Source: Modestobacter versicolor (GTDB lineage Bacteria; Actinomycetota; Actinomycetes; Mycobacteriales; Geodermatophilaceae). From it: a stretch of DNA of 64,000 nucleotides. The position numbers were made by a program, and so were the translations under genes. Within the stretch, counting starts at the first letter, position 1. Each line of letters begins with the position of its first letter. Under the pieces are notes generated by a model. It searched no databases. It was given only the letters and a program-made list of their open reading frames with translations, and was not told where the DNA came from. The stretch covers positions 372,001-436,000 of the forward strand of contig NZ_JACIBU010000002.1 in NCBI RefSeq assembly GCF_014195485.1. Reading direction: 5' to 3'. Shown piece after piece: positions 7,877 through 18,326 of this stretch.

Positions 7877-8620
7877 TCAGACCTGGCGGGGGGTGATCGC
7901 GCGTTCGACGACGCCGCCCGCCCCGTCGGGGTCGACCCGCCACGCCCTGGCCCCCGGCCGCACGGTGACCGCCTCGGCGAGCTCGGTGCCCAGGTAGTGC
8001 AGGCCCACGCCGTCCTCGGTGGCGTACCCGGGGGGCAGCTCCCCGGCGCCGACCATCCGGCGGTAGACGGCCCGCCGCGGCTGGCCGGCCATGTCGTCGT
8101 GCACGCCGAAGCTGTGCGGCAGCAGCCCCAGCCCCTCGGTGAACGGCGCCAGCCGGCCCGACTGCTCGTCGGACCACGCGTCGGTGGCGCCGCCCACGTG
8201 CCAGCACATGCCGCCCGCGCTCGGGCCGGCCAGCACGACGCCGGCCTCCCAGCACTCGCGCAGCACGGCGGGCAGGCCGTGCGCCCGCCAGACCGCCACC
8301 AGGTTGACCACGCTGCCGCCCTCGACCAGCACGACGTCCTGGGTCAGCAGGTGGGTGCGCAGGTCGGGGGTGCTCGGCTGCGGGAACAGCCGCAGCACGC
8401 TGAGGACGACGTCGTCCCGGCCGCCGAAGACCCGCTGGTAGGCCGAGACCGCGGCCGGGTCGTCGCCCACCGCCGTCGGCACGTAGCAGAGCCGCACCGG
8501 GCCACCGGTCACCCGCCGGGCCGCGCCGATCGCCAGCACGTGCTCCAGCAGCGGCCGGTTCCCGCGCTCCCCCGGCTGCGGCTGCAGCACGCCGGAGAAG
8601 GCGAACACCTGACGACGCAC
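7877..8620 (-). CDS. pepE: Peptidase S51 family protein (peptidase E / alpha-aspartyl dipeptidase-like)
   Basis: 247 residues. The nucleophile elbow AGPSAGGMCW carries the catalytic serine of the S51 (class I glutamine amidotransferase-like) fold. VVLVEGGSVVNLVAVWRAHGL upstream is the family's substrate-loop region. Known members cleave N-terminal Asp dipeptides (PepE) or cyanophycin; this one is nearer to the actinobacterial PepE-like group than to cyanophycinase in length. The start is GTG at 8620 with GGGAGG upstream. It lies 16 bases downstream of the DUF2087 regulator gene and is probably cotranscribed with it. Confidence 0.85.
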   Translation of the reverse strand: MRRQVFAFSGVLQPQPGERGNRPLLEHVLAIGAARRVTGGPVRLCYVPTAVGDDPAAVSAYQRVFGGRDDVVLSVLRLFPQPSTPDLRTHLLTQDVVLVEGGSVVNLVAVWRAHGLPAVLRECWEAGVVLAGPSAGGMCWHVGGATDAWSDEQSGRLAPFTEGLGLLPHSFGVHDDMAGQPRRAVYRRMVGAGELPPGYATEDGVGLHYLGTELAEAVTVRPGARAWRVDPDGAGGVVERAITPRQV

Positions 8621-8636
8621 GAGAACCGACCCTCCC

Positions 8637-9173
8637 TCAGACGTCGACGTAGCCGCCGGACCGCCAGTAGACCCCCGCGTACCGGGTCAGCAGCCCCTCG
8701 TCGACCAGGTACCGGCGCAGCGCGGCGACGTCGGGGTGCCACGCCGCCAGCAGTGCGTTCACCTCCCGCTCCGGGTAGCGCACCCCGGGCTCGAAGACGT
8801 GCACGAGGTGCTCCAGCACCACCCGCCGCTTGCCGTGCTGCGCCGGGATGGAGACCAGCCTGCCGTCGCGCAGGAAGGTCCGCAGCACGGCGTCCTCGGC
8901 CGGGTCGTCCGACATCCGCTCGGGCGGGGGCGCCACCGCGGCCGCCGAGCGCGCTGCCTCCCCGAACCGCTCGGCGTGCAGCGCCAGGGCGTGCCCGTCG
9001 CGGTGCACCAGGCCGGCGCGGGCCAGCCGGCGCGCGGCCAGCGCGACGTCCTTGAGCGACAGCCCGGTCGCGTCGGCGACCTCCTCGATGGTCCGGGCGT
9101 CCAGCGCCAGCGCGGCGACGACCTTGAGCCGCGCCGGGTCGGCGAGCAGCCCGACGATCGTCCCCGCCTCCAT
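8637..9173 (-). CDS. ArsR-like winged-helix regulator with C-terminal DUF2087 domain
   Basis: 178 residues. Residues 1-75 form a winged helix-turn-helix (LLADPARLKVVAALALDART, then IEEVADATGLSLKDVALAARRLARAGLV). Residues 95-175 match DUF2087, seen as FLRDGRLVSIPAQHGKRRVV and the ending YWRSGGYVDV. Such proteins are described only as probable regulators; the ligand is unknown and no metal-binding cysteines are present. ATG at 9173 is the only sensible start. It heads a two-gene unit with the peptidase E gene and is divergent from the small DUF2795 gene, 63 bases away. Confidence 0.82.
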   Translation of the reverse strand: MEAGTIVGLLADPARLKVVAALALDARTIEEVADATGLSLKDVALAARRLARAGLVHRDGHALALHAERFGEAARSAAAVAPPPERMSDDPAEDAVLRTFLRDGRLVSIPAQHGKRRVVLEHLVHVFEPGVRYPEREVNALLAAWHPDVAALRRYLVDEGLLTRYAGVYWRSGGYVDV

Positions 9174-9236
9174 GCTCCGACGGTATCTGCGGCGCCCGGT
9201 GCGTCGACGCAGCCCCCTCGGGGTAGGCCGGTGGGC

Positions 9237-9419
9237 ATGGTGAGCCCGATCGACATCCAGAAGGCCCTCGGCGGCATCGACTACCCGGCGACGAAGGAGG
9301 ACATCGTCAAGCACGCCCAGGACAACGGTGGCTCGGACGACGTGGTGCAGGCCCTGCAGGGCATCGAGGACCGCGAGTACGAGGGCCCCAGCGGGGTGAG
9401 CGAGTCCGTCTTCAAGTGA
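9237..9419 (+). CDS. Small DUF2795 domain protein
   Basis: 60 residues: MVSPIDIQKALGGIDYPATK then a helix and DREYEGPSGVSESVF. This is a complete DUF2795 domain, recognisable by GIDYPATKEDIVKHA and the terminal Tyr-x-x-P...V pattern. The family is widespread in Actinobacteria and of unknown function. The start at ATG 9237 is supported by the domain boundary; the frame is open much further upstream but without family similarity. Confidence 0.85.
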   Translation: MVSPIDIQKALGGIDYPATKEDIVKHAQDNGGSDDVVQALQGIEDREYEGPSGVSESVFK

Positions 9420-9472
9420 CCGGGGGCCCCACCGGCTCCCGTCGCAGCGCGGGGGCCAGGGGTTCCCTCCAC

Positions 9473-9478
9473 TAGGTT
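9473..9478 (+). promoter_or_regulatory. Candidate -10 element (TAGGTT) for leaderless hisN
   Basis: TAGGTT lies exactly 7 bases before the ATG at 9486 and there is no Shine-Dalgarno sequence in between, the expected geometry of a leaderless actinobacterial transcript. Confidence 0.5.
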
Positions 9479-9485
9479 CCGTGCC

Positions 9486-10304
9486 ATGACGTCGGGGCAG
9501 CGGGGCTACAACGAGGACATGCGCCTGGCGCACGTGCTGGCCGACCAGGCCGACGCGATCAGCCTGGACCGGTTCCGGGCCCAGGACCTGCAGGTCGACA
9601 CCAAGCCCGACCTCACCCCCGTGACCGACGCCGACCGGGCGGTGGAGGAGCAGCTGCGCAGCACGCTGGCGCGCGCCCGCACCCGGGACGCCGTCATCGG
9701 CGAGGAGTTCGGCAGCACCGGCCGCGGCGACCGGCGGTGGGTGGTCGACCCGATCGACGGCACGAAGAACTTCGTCCGCGGGGTGCCCGTGTGGGCCACG
9801 CTCATCGCCCTGCTCGACGGCGACCTGCCCGTCGTGGGCCTGGTGTCCGCGCCGGCGCTCAACCGCCGCTGGTGGGCGGCCGCCGGCACCGGCGCGTGGA
9901 CCGGCCGGCGGCTGGAGAACGCCACCCGCTGCACGGTCTCGAAGGTCGCCAGCCTGGCCGACGCGAGCCTGTCCTACTCCAGCCTGTCCGGCTGGGAGGA
10001 GCGGGACCGGCTCGACGGGTTCCTCGACCTGACCCGCGCGGTCTGGCGGACCCGGGCCTACGGCGACTTCTGGAGCTACATGATGGTGGCCGAGGGCTCG
10101 GTCGACGTCGCCTGCGAGCCCGAGGTCTCGCTGTGGGACCTCGCCGCGCTCGACGTGGTCGTCCGGGAGGCCGGCGGCACGTTCACCGACCTGGACGGCA
10201 CCCCCGGCCCGGCCGGCGGCAGCGCCGTGGCCACCAACGGCGTGCTGCACCCGGACGTGCTGACGGCGCTCGCCCCGGGTGCGGGTCGAGCGCCGTCAGC
10301 CTGA
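9486..10304 (+). CDS. hisN: Histidinol-phosphatase, inositol monophosphatase family
   Basis: 272 residues. The metal-binding motif [14 protein letters not shown] and the later [17 protein letters not shown] are the two diagnostic motifs of the inositol monophosphatase superfamily; GEEFG (about residue 75) supplies another metal ligand. The protein resembles actinobacterial HisN, which removes phosphate from histidinol phosphate in histidine biosynthesis, more than generic inositol monophosphatases (start [19 protein letters not shown] and short length). No other his genes are nearby, which is normal for hisN in Actinobacteria. The alternative is a general IMPase. Confidence 0.85.
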   Translation: MTSGQRGYNEDMRLAHVLADQADAISLDRFRAQDLQVDTKPDLTPVTDADRAVEEQLRSTLARARTRDAVIGEEFGSTGRGDRRWVVDPIDGTKNFVRGVPVWATLIALLDGDLPVVGLVSAPALNRRWWAAAGTGAWTGRRLENATRCTVSKVASLADASLSYSSLSGWEERDRLDGFLDLTRAVWRTRAYGDFWSYMMVAEGSVDVACEPEVSLWDLAALDVVVREAGGTFTDLDGTPGPAGGSAVATNGVLHPDVLTALAPGAGRAPSA

Positions 10305-10314
10305 GCTCAGCGGG

Positions 10315-10521
10315 TCAGTGCAGCCCGCCGGCACCCCCGGTGCCGGTACCGGTGCCGTTGCCGCCGCGGCCGCCCTGCACCCGGCGGCGCACGTCGTCGA
10401 TCTTCGCCCGGGTCTTCGGGTCCTTGGCCAGCTGCTGGGCCTTGTCCGTCGCCTGACGGATGGCCTGCTTGCCCTTCGGGCTGTTCGCGAACTGCACGAC
10501 CTTGTTGAACAGCGACGCCAT
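10315..10521 (-). CDS. Small basic hypothetical protein with Gly-rich tail
   Basis: 68 residues: a basic N-terminal helix (MASLFNKVVQFANSPKGKQA) followed by KAQQLAKDPKTRAKIDDVRRRV and a Gly/Thr-rich tail. I do not recognise a named domain; similar short proteins are common in this group of Actinobacteria. Coding is supported by the Lys content and low-GC second codon positions compared with the surrounding shadows. It is convergent with hisN, 10 bases away. Confidence 0.65.
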   Translation of the reverse strand: MASLFNKVVQFANSPKGKQAIRQATDKAQQLAKDPKTRAKIDDVRRRVQGGRGGNGTGTGTGGAGGLH

Positions 10522-10620
10522 GACGCGCCCACCCCCTCACGTGTTGCGGGAGCCCGTGGCGGGCTCCGCTCGTCTGGTCAACGGTGACACCCGCCGGTCC
10601 GTTCCGCGCGGTGAGCCGGC

Positions 10621-12009
10621 TCAGCCGACGGCGGCCGCCCAGCGCTCCCGGACGCCGGCGGCCGAGCCCGGACGGCGGGGCTCCACGACCGGGTCGGCGG
10701 CGCGCTCGGGGGTGACCGCCAGGCCGACGCCGCGGGCGGCCAGCACCGCGGCACCGGCGGCCGACGCGCTGCGCACCTGCACGTGCTGCACCGGCCGGTC
10801 GAGCACGTCGGCGAGCAGCTGCTGCACCCCCGGCTCCCGCGCCCCTCCCCCGGTGAGCACCACGAGCTCCCCCTCCTCCGGGCCGAGCAGGTCCAGCGCC
10901 GCCGCCACGGCGCAGGCCACGCCCTCCAGCGCCGCCCGGGCGAGGTCGGCGCGGGTGGTGTCGGCGGTCAGCCCGGTCCAGCCACCGCGGGTGTCCGGGC
11001 CGGCCACCCCGCCCCGCTCGCCGGTGAGGAACGGGGCGAACACCACCCCGCCGGCGCCGGGCGGCGACCCCGCGAGGCTGCCGGCGAACGCCGCCCAGTC
11101 CAGCCCGAGGACGCCGCACACCCACGACCAGGCAGTGCCGGCGTTCTGCAGCGCGGCCATCGCGTACCAGCCGCGCTCGGCGTCGGCGTAGCAGTGGACG
11201 ACGGGGTCGGCGACCGGGGCGGGCCGCACGCCGGGCCGCAGCAGCTGCGCCCCGGACCCCAGGTTGACCTGCACACCGGTGCGGGTGCCGGCGGCCAGCA
11301 GGGCGAGCGGGGTGTCCGCCCCGCCCACGACGACGGGCACCGGCCGGCCGAGCAGCTCCGCGGTGCCGACGACGGCGTCCCCGGGACGCACCACCGGCAG
11401 CAGTCCCGGGTCGATGCCGGCCGCCGCGGTGGCCGCGGGCGACCAGTCGTCGGCGGGCACGTCCCACAGCAGGGTGGCGGAGGCGTCGCTGCGGTCGGTG
11501 ACCGCCGGGTCGGCGCCGGGCACCAGGGTGGCCCGGACGGCGTCCTTGGGCAGCAGCACCGTGGCCGCCCGGGCCAGCACCTCCGACTGGTGCGCCCCCA
11601 GCCAGGCCACCAGCGGCCCGGTCATCCCCGCGGCCAGCGGGTTGGCGAGGGCGGCGCGGTCGGGCGCGGGCAGCTGCCGCCACCGGTCCAGCTCGGCCGT
11701 CGCCCGCCGGTCGGGCCACAGCAGGGCCGGAGCCAGCGCCTCCCCGGCGGCGTCGACCAGCACCGCCCCGTGCATCTGCCCGGAGAGGCCGAGCGCGGCC
11801 ACCGGCCGGTCGCCGAGCCGCCCGGCCAGCGCGGCGAGGGCGTCGTCCAGCGCGCGGCGCCAGACCGCGACGTCGGTCTGCGCCCACCCCGGGCGCGGCC
11901 GGTCGACCGGGTAGCCGGCCTCGGCCTCGGCGACCACCGACCCGTCGAGGTCGAGGGCGACCACCTTGCAGCCGCTGGTGCCCAGGTCGGCACCCAGCAC
12001 GACGGTCAC
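10621..12009 (-). CDS. xylB: FGGY-family carbohydrate kinase (xylulokinase-like)
   Basis: 462 residues of an FGGY sugar kinase. The N-terminal phosphate motif ADLGTSGCKVVALDLDG, the substrate loop GLSGQMHGAVLVD, the second ATPase motif LGSGAQLL and the C-terminal adenosine motif VVLTGGGAREPGVQQLLADV are all visible. The sequence groups with xylulose/pentulose kinases; the exact sugar is not determined. The GTG at 12009 overlaps the preceding stop as GTGA. It is the last gene of a coupled operon with an XdhC-like protein and an aldo/keto reductase, a combination that suggests reduction or oxidation of a sugar followed by phosphorylation. Confidence 0.88.
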   Translation of the reverse strand: MTVVLGADLGTSGCKVVALDLDGSVVAEAEAGYPVDRPRPGWAQTDVAVWRRALDDALAALAGRLGDRPVAALGLSGQMHGAVLVDAAGEALAPALLWPDRRATAELDRWRQLPAPDRAALANPLAAGMTGPLVAWLGAHQSEVLARAATVLLPKDAVRATLVPGADPAVTDRSDASATLLWDVPADDWSPAATAAAGIDPGLLPVVRPGDAVVGTAELLGRPVPVVVGGADTPLALLAAGTRTGVQVNLGSGAQLLRPGVRPAPVADPVVHCYADAERGWYAMAALQNAGTAWSWVCGVLGLDWAAFAGSLAGSPPGAGGVVFAPFLTGERGGVAGPDTRGGWTGLTADTTRADLARAALEGVACAVAAALDLLGPEEGELVVLTGGGAREPGVQQLLADVLDRPVQHVQVRSASAAGAAVLAARGVGLAVTPERAADPVVEPRRPGSAAGVRERWAAAVG

Positions 12010-12484
12010 CGGTCGAGGAAGCCGCCGGGCCGGCCGTTGCGGTCGGCGAGCAGCCCGGCGAGCGTGGAGACGGCGATCTCGGCCGGGCTGCGCGAGCCGA
12101 TGTCCAGCCCGATCGGGCGGTGCACCCGGGCGACGTCCGCCGGCGCCACACCCAGTGCGGCCAGCGCGGCCACGTGCGGACCCTCGTGCCGGGGGTTGCC
12201 GACGACGCCGACCCAGCGCACCGGCCGGGCCAGCGCGTCCCGCAGGTGCACGCCCAGGTCGTCGCGGTGGTGGTCGGTGACGACGACGTCCGCGGCCGCG
12301 AGCTCCGGGTCGCCGTCCAGGGCGGCCAGCTCCGCGACGGCCGGTCCGGCCCAGGTCGCCGCCGCGCGGAGCTCCGCGTCCGGCTCGACGAGCAGGGTGC
12401 GGAAGCCGAGCTGGGCACCGATCCCGGTCAGCGCCGCCGCGACCGGGGAGGCGTACACGGCGACCAGCACCCGCGGGTCGGTGG

Positions 12485-12488
<4 letters not shown>
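12006..12488 (-). CDS. XdhC-like Rossmann-domain protein (C-terminal domain only)
   Basis: 160 residues beginning [20 protein letters not shown]. It corresponds to the C-terminal NAD(P)-binding domain of XdhC/CoxI proteins: [31 protein letters not shown], and the [22 protein letters not shown] motif that is the family's hallmark. The usual N-terminal XdhC domain, involved in molybdenum cofactor sulfuration, is absent and there is no molybdo-hydroxylase gene in the window. It overlaps both neighbours by 4 bases (GTGA), so it is made in stoichiometry with an aldo/keto reductase and a sugar kinase. The function is unclear. Confidence 0.8.
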
Positions 12489-13510
<1,022 letters not shown>

Positions 13511-13554
13511 GCCCCTGATCCTGTCCCCGGACGTGATCAGCCCGCCAGCCCGGG

Positions 13555-14256
13555 TCAGCTGCCGCGCAGCACCCCGGTGTCGGTGAGCTCCTCGGCGACG
13601 TCGCGCAGCTTGACGTTGCTGCGCTGCGAGGCGTGGGTGAGCAGGGTGAACGCCTGCTCGGAGGTGACCTTGAACCGCTCCATCAGGATGCCCTTGGCCT
13701 GCTCGATCACCGCCCGCGAGTCCATCGCCCGGCGCATGTTCATCACGTCGTCGGTGGCCCGGGCAGCGGCCTCGGCGTTGCCGACGGCGATCGCCACGAA
13801 CGCCGCCACCTCCTCGCCGAGCCGGACGTCGACGTCACCGAAGGCACCGGGCTCGGTGGAGTAGTTGTTCAGCGCGCCGATGGTCGCGCCCTGGAAGGGA
13901 AGCGGCACCGACAGCGAGCTGCCCACCCCGAGCCGGGCGGCGTGCAGGGCGTAGTCGGGCCACCGGTCCTCGGCGCTCATGTCGCGGACCACGAACACCT
14001 CCCCGGACCGCCCGGCGTCCAGGCAGGGGCCGTAGCCCCGCTGGTACTGCAGTTCGTCGGCGTCCATCGCGATCTGCCCGGCGAAGGCGGCCGTGAAGGC
14101 GCGCTCGTCGCGGATCAGCGTGATCGAGGTGGCGTCGGCCCCCGGGATCGCGCGGCGGGAGATCTGGACGATCTCGGTCAGCACGTCAGGCAGCTCCCGA
14201 CCCACGAGGACGACACCGGCCAGCTCCGCGTGCAGCGAGCTCAGGCTCTCGGTCAT
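13555..14256 (-). CDS. GAF and ANTAR domain RNA-binding antitermination regulator
   Basis: 233 residues. Residues 15-165 form a GAF sensor domain ([39 protein letters not shown]). Residues 168-228 are an ANTAR domain with [30 protein letters not shown] (read in parts), the helical bundle that binds paired hexaloop hairpins in nascent RNA and prevents termination. Actinobacteria carry many such proteins and the targets are seldom known. An ATG at 14256 is preceded by GAGAGGGA. The gene is divergent from the acetyltransferase gene with 169 bases between. Confidence 0.9.
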   Translation of the reverse strand: MTESLSSLHAELAGVVLVGRELPDVLTEIVQISRRAIPGADATSITLIRDERAFTAAFAGQIAMDADELQYQRGYGPCLDAGRSGEVFVVRDMSAEDRWPDYALHAARLGVGSSLSVPLPFQGATIGALNNYSTEPGAFGDVDVRLGEEVAAFVAIAVGNAEAAARATDDVMNMRRAMDSRAVIEQAKGILMERFKVTSEQAFTLLTHASQRSNVKLRDVAEELTDTGVLRGS

Positions 14257-14425
14257 CGACTCGCGGTCCCTCTCCAGTCCGGCGGTCCGGCCGTTGGTTC
14301 GACGCCCGCCTCACCGGGTGCGTACCCGGCCCGCAGAGCGTATACGGCGTAAAACGCGACGCGGGGACGACGCAGCCGACCGGAAACCAGTTGCCCCCGC
14401 GGGCCCGGGCGACCACCGTGCCAGC

Positions 14426-15649
14426 GTGGTCACCGACGGTGCTGAGGAACGGGTGCTGCCCGGTGGGCTGGTGCTGCGCACCTGCCGCCCCGCCGACCTC
14501 GAGCAGGTCGGCGCGCTGCTGGCCGCCCGGGGCGACCCGCCGGACGCCGAGGACCAGCGGCTGGTCGTCGAGGACCCGGACACCGGCTTCGACGCCACCG
14601 CGGTGGTGGTCGACGGCGACCGGGTCGTCTCCACCGCCACGCTGCTGCCGGAGACCGTGCGGGTCGCGGACGTCGTCGTCCCCGCCGGGCAGGTCGAGCT
14701 GGTGGCCACCGACCCCGGCCACGAGGGCCGCGGCCTGGTGCGCGCCCTGATGGGGTGGGCGCACGAGCGGTCCCGGGCCCGCGGCGACCTGCTCCAGGTG
14801 ATGATCGGGATCCCGTACTTCTACCGGCTGTTCGGCTACGAGTACGCCGTCGACATCCCGCCGGCCCGGCCGGTGCGCGACCTCCCGCTCCCGGTGCCCG
14901 GGCTCCGCCGCGCCACCCCGGCGGACCTGCCGGCGCTCGCCCGGCTGCAGGACGCGGCGCAGGCCGGGGCCGACGTCGCGATGCCGCACCCCGCCGCGCG
15001 GCTGCGCTGGCTGGTGGCCCACGAGGCGACGACCACCTGGGTGCTGGAGCGCGACGGTGCCGTCGCCGGCTCGGTGCGGGTGCCCGAGCCGGACGACGAC
15101 CTCCTGGCCGCCGAGCCCACCGCGGTCGACGCCGCGGCGGCCGAGGCGCTGCTGGCCGGGGTCGCCGCGCTCGCCGGGGGACGGCCGGTGCGGGTGACCG
15201 ACCGGCCGGCGAGCCTGCCCGGCGCCGGCTGGGCCGACCGGCTGGGCGCCGGCAGCGAGCAGGCCGAGCAGTACTACGTGCGGGTGCCCGACGTCGGCGC
15301 CCTGCTCGAGGCGCTGCGCCCGGTGCTGTCCCGCCGGTTCACCGCGTCGGGGGTGCAGCGCGCCGGGCGGGACGTCGTCGTCTCCACCTACGGCGCGAGC
15401 TGGCGGCTGCCGGTCACCGACGACGGGCTGGGGCCGGTGCGCGCCGGTGGTCGCGAGCAGGCGCCGGGCGCCGTCGGCGGCGCGGGCGTCGCGCCGGACC
15501 AGCTGGGCGCGCTGCTGCTCGGGCCGCACGGGATGCACGGCCTGACCCGGCGCCGCCCGGACGTGTACCCCGGCCGCGACCCGGAGCTGTACGAGGCGCT
15601 GTTCCCGCCGATGACCGCGGACCTGCTCACCTACTACCTGCCGTACTGA
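14426..15649 (+). CDS. Large GNAT N-acetyltransferase, Eis-like architecture
   Basis: 407 residues. The first 150 form a GNAT domain: RPADLEQVGALLAARGD, the acetyl-CoA motif VATDPGHEGRGLVRALMGWA, and the IPYFYRLFGYEYAVD motif. The middle and C-terminal parts look like a second degenerate GNAT unit and a small sterol-carrier-like domain, giving the length and layout of Eis-type proteins. Eis acetylates aminoglycosides in mycobacteria, but distant members have unknown substrates, so resistance should not be inferred. Start chosen: GTG at 14426, 8 codons before the first conserved strand; other GTGs upstream lack similarity. Confidence 0.75.
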   Translation: MVTDGAEERVLPGGLVLRTCRPADLEQVGALLAARGDPPDAEDQRLVVEDPDTGFDATAVVVDGDRVVSTATLLPETVRVADVVVPAGQVELVATDPGHEGRGLVRALMGWAHERSRARGDLLQVMIGIPYFYRLFGYEYAVDIPPARPVRDLPLPVPGLRRATPADLPALARLQDAAQAGADVAMPHPAARLRWLVAHEATTTWVLERDGAVAGSVRVPEPDDDLLAAEPTAVDAAAAEALLAGVAALAGGRPVRVTDRPASLPGAGWADRLGAGSEQAEQYYVRVPDVGALLEALRPVLSRRFTASGVQRAGRDVVVSTYGASWRLPVTDDGLGPVRAGGREQAPGAVGGAGVAPDQLGALLLGPHGMHGLTRRRPDVYPGRDPELYEALFPPMTADLLTYYLPY

Positions 15650-15741
15650 CCCGGGGGCGCGGCGGTGCGCACGTCTGATGGGATGGCGGCACCACCGGCG
15701 CACGCGACCCGTCGCCGGCCCCGTCGTCCGCAGGAGACCCC

Positions 15742-17139
15742 GTGCAGTACGCCGAGTCCGTCGTCGAGCTCATCGGCAACACCCCGCTGGTCCGCCTGAA
15801 CTCCGTCACCGCCCACCTCGGGCCCGACGCGCCGCTGGTGCTGGCCAAGGTCGAGTACGTCAACCCGGGCGGCTCGGTGAAGGACCGGATCGCGCTGCGG
15901 ATGGTCGAGGCCGCCGAGGCGGCGGGGCTGCTGCAGCCCGGCGGCACGATCATCGAGCCGACCAGCGGCAACACCGGGATCGGCCTGGCGATCGTGGCCC
16001 AGACCCGCGGCTACAAGTGCATCTTCGTCTGCCCCGACAAGGTGGGGAGCGAGAAGATCAACGTGCTCAAGGCCTACGGCGCCGAGGTGCACGTCTGCCC
16101 CACCGCCGTCGACCCGGCCGACCCGCGCTCGTACTACTCGGTGTCCGACCGGCTGGCCCGGGAGACCGTCGGCGGCTGGAAGGCCGACCAGTACTCCAAC
16201 CCGAACAACCCGCGCTCGCACTACGAGACCACCGGCCCGGAGATCTGGTCGCAGACCGACGGGCGGATCACCCACTTCGTCACCGGTGCGGGCACCGGCG
16301 GCACGATCTCCGGCGTCGGCCGCTACCTCAAGGAGGCCAGCGAGGGACGGGTGCAGGTCATCGGCGCGGACCCGGAGGGCTCGGTCTACTCCGGCGGCAC
16401 CGGCCGGCCGTACCTGGTCGAGGGCGTCGGCGAGGACTTCTGGCCCGACGCCTACGACCGCACGGTGGCCGACGAGATCGTCGCGGTCTCCGACGGCGAC
16501 TCCTTCGCGATGACCCGCCGGCTCGCCCGCGAGGAGGGCCTGCTGGTCGGCGGCTCGTGCGGGATGGCCGTCGTCGCCGCGCTGCGGGTCGCCGAGCGGC
16601 TGACCAAGGACGACGTCCTGGTGGTGCTGCTCCCCGACGGCGGGCGCGGCTACCTGAACAAGATCTTCAACGACGAGTGGATGGCCGACTACGGGTTCCT
16701 GGACGCCGGTGGCGGCGAGACCGTCGGCGAGCTGCTGGACACCAAGACCGGCTCGACCCCCACGCTGGTGCACACCCACCCCAACGAGACCGTCCGCGAC
16801 GCGATCGACATCCTCCGCGAGTACGGCGTCAGCCAGCTCCCGGTGGTCCGCGCCGAGCCGCCGGTGACCGCCGGTGAGGTCGTCGGCTCGGTCGCCGAGA
16901 AGACGCTGCTGGACGCGCTGTTCGCCGGCCGGGCGACGCTGGCCGACCCGGTCGAGCGGCACATGTCCCCGCCGCTGCCGATCATCGGGTCGGGCGAGCC
17001 GGTGTCCGCCGCGGTGAGCGCGCTGGGCGACGCCGACGCGCTCCTGGTGCACGTCGACGGCAAGCCCGCCGGCGTCGTCACCCGGCAGGACGTGCTCGGC
17101 CACCTCGTCGGGCTGCCCGGCTCTACGGTGCAGGCATGA
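15742..17139 (+). CDS. cbs: Cystathionine beta-synthase
   Basis: 465 residues. The PLP domain (1-330) has ELIGNTPLVRLN, the Schiff-base lysine in GGSVKDRIALRM (about residue 46), the substrate loop EPTSGNTGIG and the phosphate loop GAGTGGTISGVGRYLKE. Two CBS motifs follow (from about residue 350 to the end), which in other organisms bind adenosyl ligands. The enzyme condenses serine and homocysteine to cystathionine. It is the first gene of the reverse transsulfuration pair, overlapping metB by 4 bases (ATGA). The GTG at 15742 follows AGGAG by 5-6 bases. Confidence 0.95.
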   Translation: MQYAESVVELIGNTPLVRLNSVTAHLGPDAPLVLAKVEYVNPGGSVKDRIALRMVEAAEAAGLLQPGGTIIEPTSGNTGIGLAIVAQTRGYKCIFVCPDKVGSEKINVLKAYGAEVHVCPTAVDPADPRSYYSVSDRLARETVGGWKADQYSNPNNPRSHYETTGPEIWSQTDGRITHFVTGAGTGGTISGVGRYLKEASEGRVQVIGADPEGSVYSGGTGRPYLVEGVGEDFWPDAYDRTVADEIVAVSDGDSFAMTRRLAREEGLLVGGSCGMAVVAALRVAERLTKDDVLVVLLPDGGRGYLNKIFNDEWMADYGFLDAGGGETVGELLDTKTGSTPTLVHTHPNETVRDAIDILREYGVSQLPVVRAEPPVTAGEVVGSVAEKTLLDALFAGRATLADPVERHMSPPLPIIGSGEPVSAAVSALGDADALLVHVDGKPAGVVTRQDVLGHLVGLPGSTVQA

Positions 17140-18290
17140 CCGGCTTCAACACACGGGCGATCCACGCCGGGCAGGAGCCCGACCCGGCGACCGGGGCGGT
17201 GATCCCGCCGCTGCACCTGACCACCACGTACAAGCAGGACGGCGTCGGCGGGCTGCGCGGGGGCTACGAGTACAGCCGCAGCGCGAACCCGACCCGGGAC
17301 ACCCTGCAGACGGCGCTGGCCTCCCTCGAGCAGGGCACCCGCGCGATGACCTTCGCCTCGGGCCTGGCCGCCGAGGACACCCTGCTGCGCACCGTCTGCC
17401 GGCCCGGCGACTCCGTGGTGCTCGGCGGCGACGCCTACGGCGGCACCTACCGGCTGATCTCGCGGGTCATGGCCCCCTGGGGCGTCGGCCACCAGCCGGT
17501 CGACCTCAACGACCTGGACGCCGTCCGCGCCGCCGTCGCCCCGGAGACGACCCGGGTGGTCTGGTGCGAGACGCCGAGCAACCCGCTGCTCAACGTCGCC
17601 GACATCGCCGCGCTGGCGGAGATCGCGCACGCCGCGGGCACCCTGCTGGTCGTCGACAACACCTTCGCCTCGCCCTACCTGCAGCAGCCGCTGACCCTGG
17701 GCGCGGACGTGGTCGTCCACTCCACGACGAAGTACCTGGGCGGGCACTCCGACGTCGTCGGCGGCGCGCTGGTGGTCGCCGACGACGAGCTCGGTGAGCA
17801 GCTGGCGTTCCTGCAGAACGCCGCGGGCGCGGTCAACGGCCCGTTCGACGCCTGGCTGGTGCTGCGCAGCCTGAAGACCCTCGGCGTCCGGATGGAGCGG
17901 CACAGCGCCAACGGCGCCCGGATCGCCGAGTGGCTGCTGGAGCACCCCGCGGTCGGCGACGTGCTGTACCCGGGCCTGCCCCAGCACCGGAACCACGAGG
18001 TCGCCGCGTCGCAGATGTCCGGCTTCGGCGGGATGGTCTCGTTCCGGCTGCGTGGGACGGACAGGGCGTCGGCAGAGGAGGCGGCGCTGCGGGTCTGCGA
18101 GCGCACCGAGCTGTTCACCCTCGCCGAGTCGCTGGGCGGGGTGGAGTCGCTGGTCGAGCACCCGCACCGGATGACCCACGCCAGCGCCGCCGGCTCCCCG
18201 CTCGAGGTGCCGGCCGACCTGGTCCGCCTCTCCGTCGGCATCGAGGACGTCGACGACCTCATCGCCGACCTCGACCAGGCTCTGACCTGA
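17136..18290 (+). CDS. metB: Cystathionine gamma-synthase / gamma-lyase
   Basis: 384 residues of the Cys/Met metabolism PLP family. The Schiff-base lysine is in VVHSTTKYLGGHSDVVGG (about residue 199); SRSANPTRDTLQ, FASGLAAEDTLLR and VDNTFASPYLQQPL are family blocks, and GGVESLVEHPHRMTH is the C-terminal carboxylate-binding motif. Coupled to cbs by ATGA overlap, it probably works as the lyase partner that releases cysteine, although forward synthase activity from O-acyl-homoserine cannot be excluded from sequence. A palindromic element beginning 37 bases downstream may terminate the unit. Confidence 0.93.
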   Translation: MTGFNTRAIHAGQEPDPATGAVIPPLHLTTTYKQDGVGGLRGGYEYSRSANPTRDTLQTALASLEQGTRAMTFASGLAAEDTLLRTVCRPGDSVVLGGDAYGGTYRLISRVMAPWGVGHQPVDLNDLDAVRAAVAPETTRVVWCETPSNPLLNVADIAALAEIAHAAGTLLVVDNTFASPYLQQPLTLGADVVVHSTTKYLGGHSDVVGGALVVADDELGEQLAFLQNAAGAVNGPFDAWLVLRSLKTLGVRMERHSANGARIAEWLLEHPAVGDVLYPGLPQHRNHEVAASQMSGFGGMVSFRLRGTDRASAEEAALRVCERTELFTLAESLGGVESLVEHPHRMTHASAAGSPLEVPADLVRLSVGIEDVDDLIADLDQALT

Positions 18291-18326
18291 GCGGGTGCAC
18301 GACCGCGAGCGGACGCGTGACCCTCA

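Noticed and set aside
14426-15649. Calling the large GNAT protein an aminoglycoside-resistance Eis.
   Set aside because: Architecture is similar, but sequence identity cannot be judged by eye and most distant members are not resistance enzymes.
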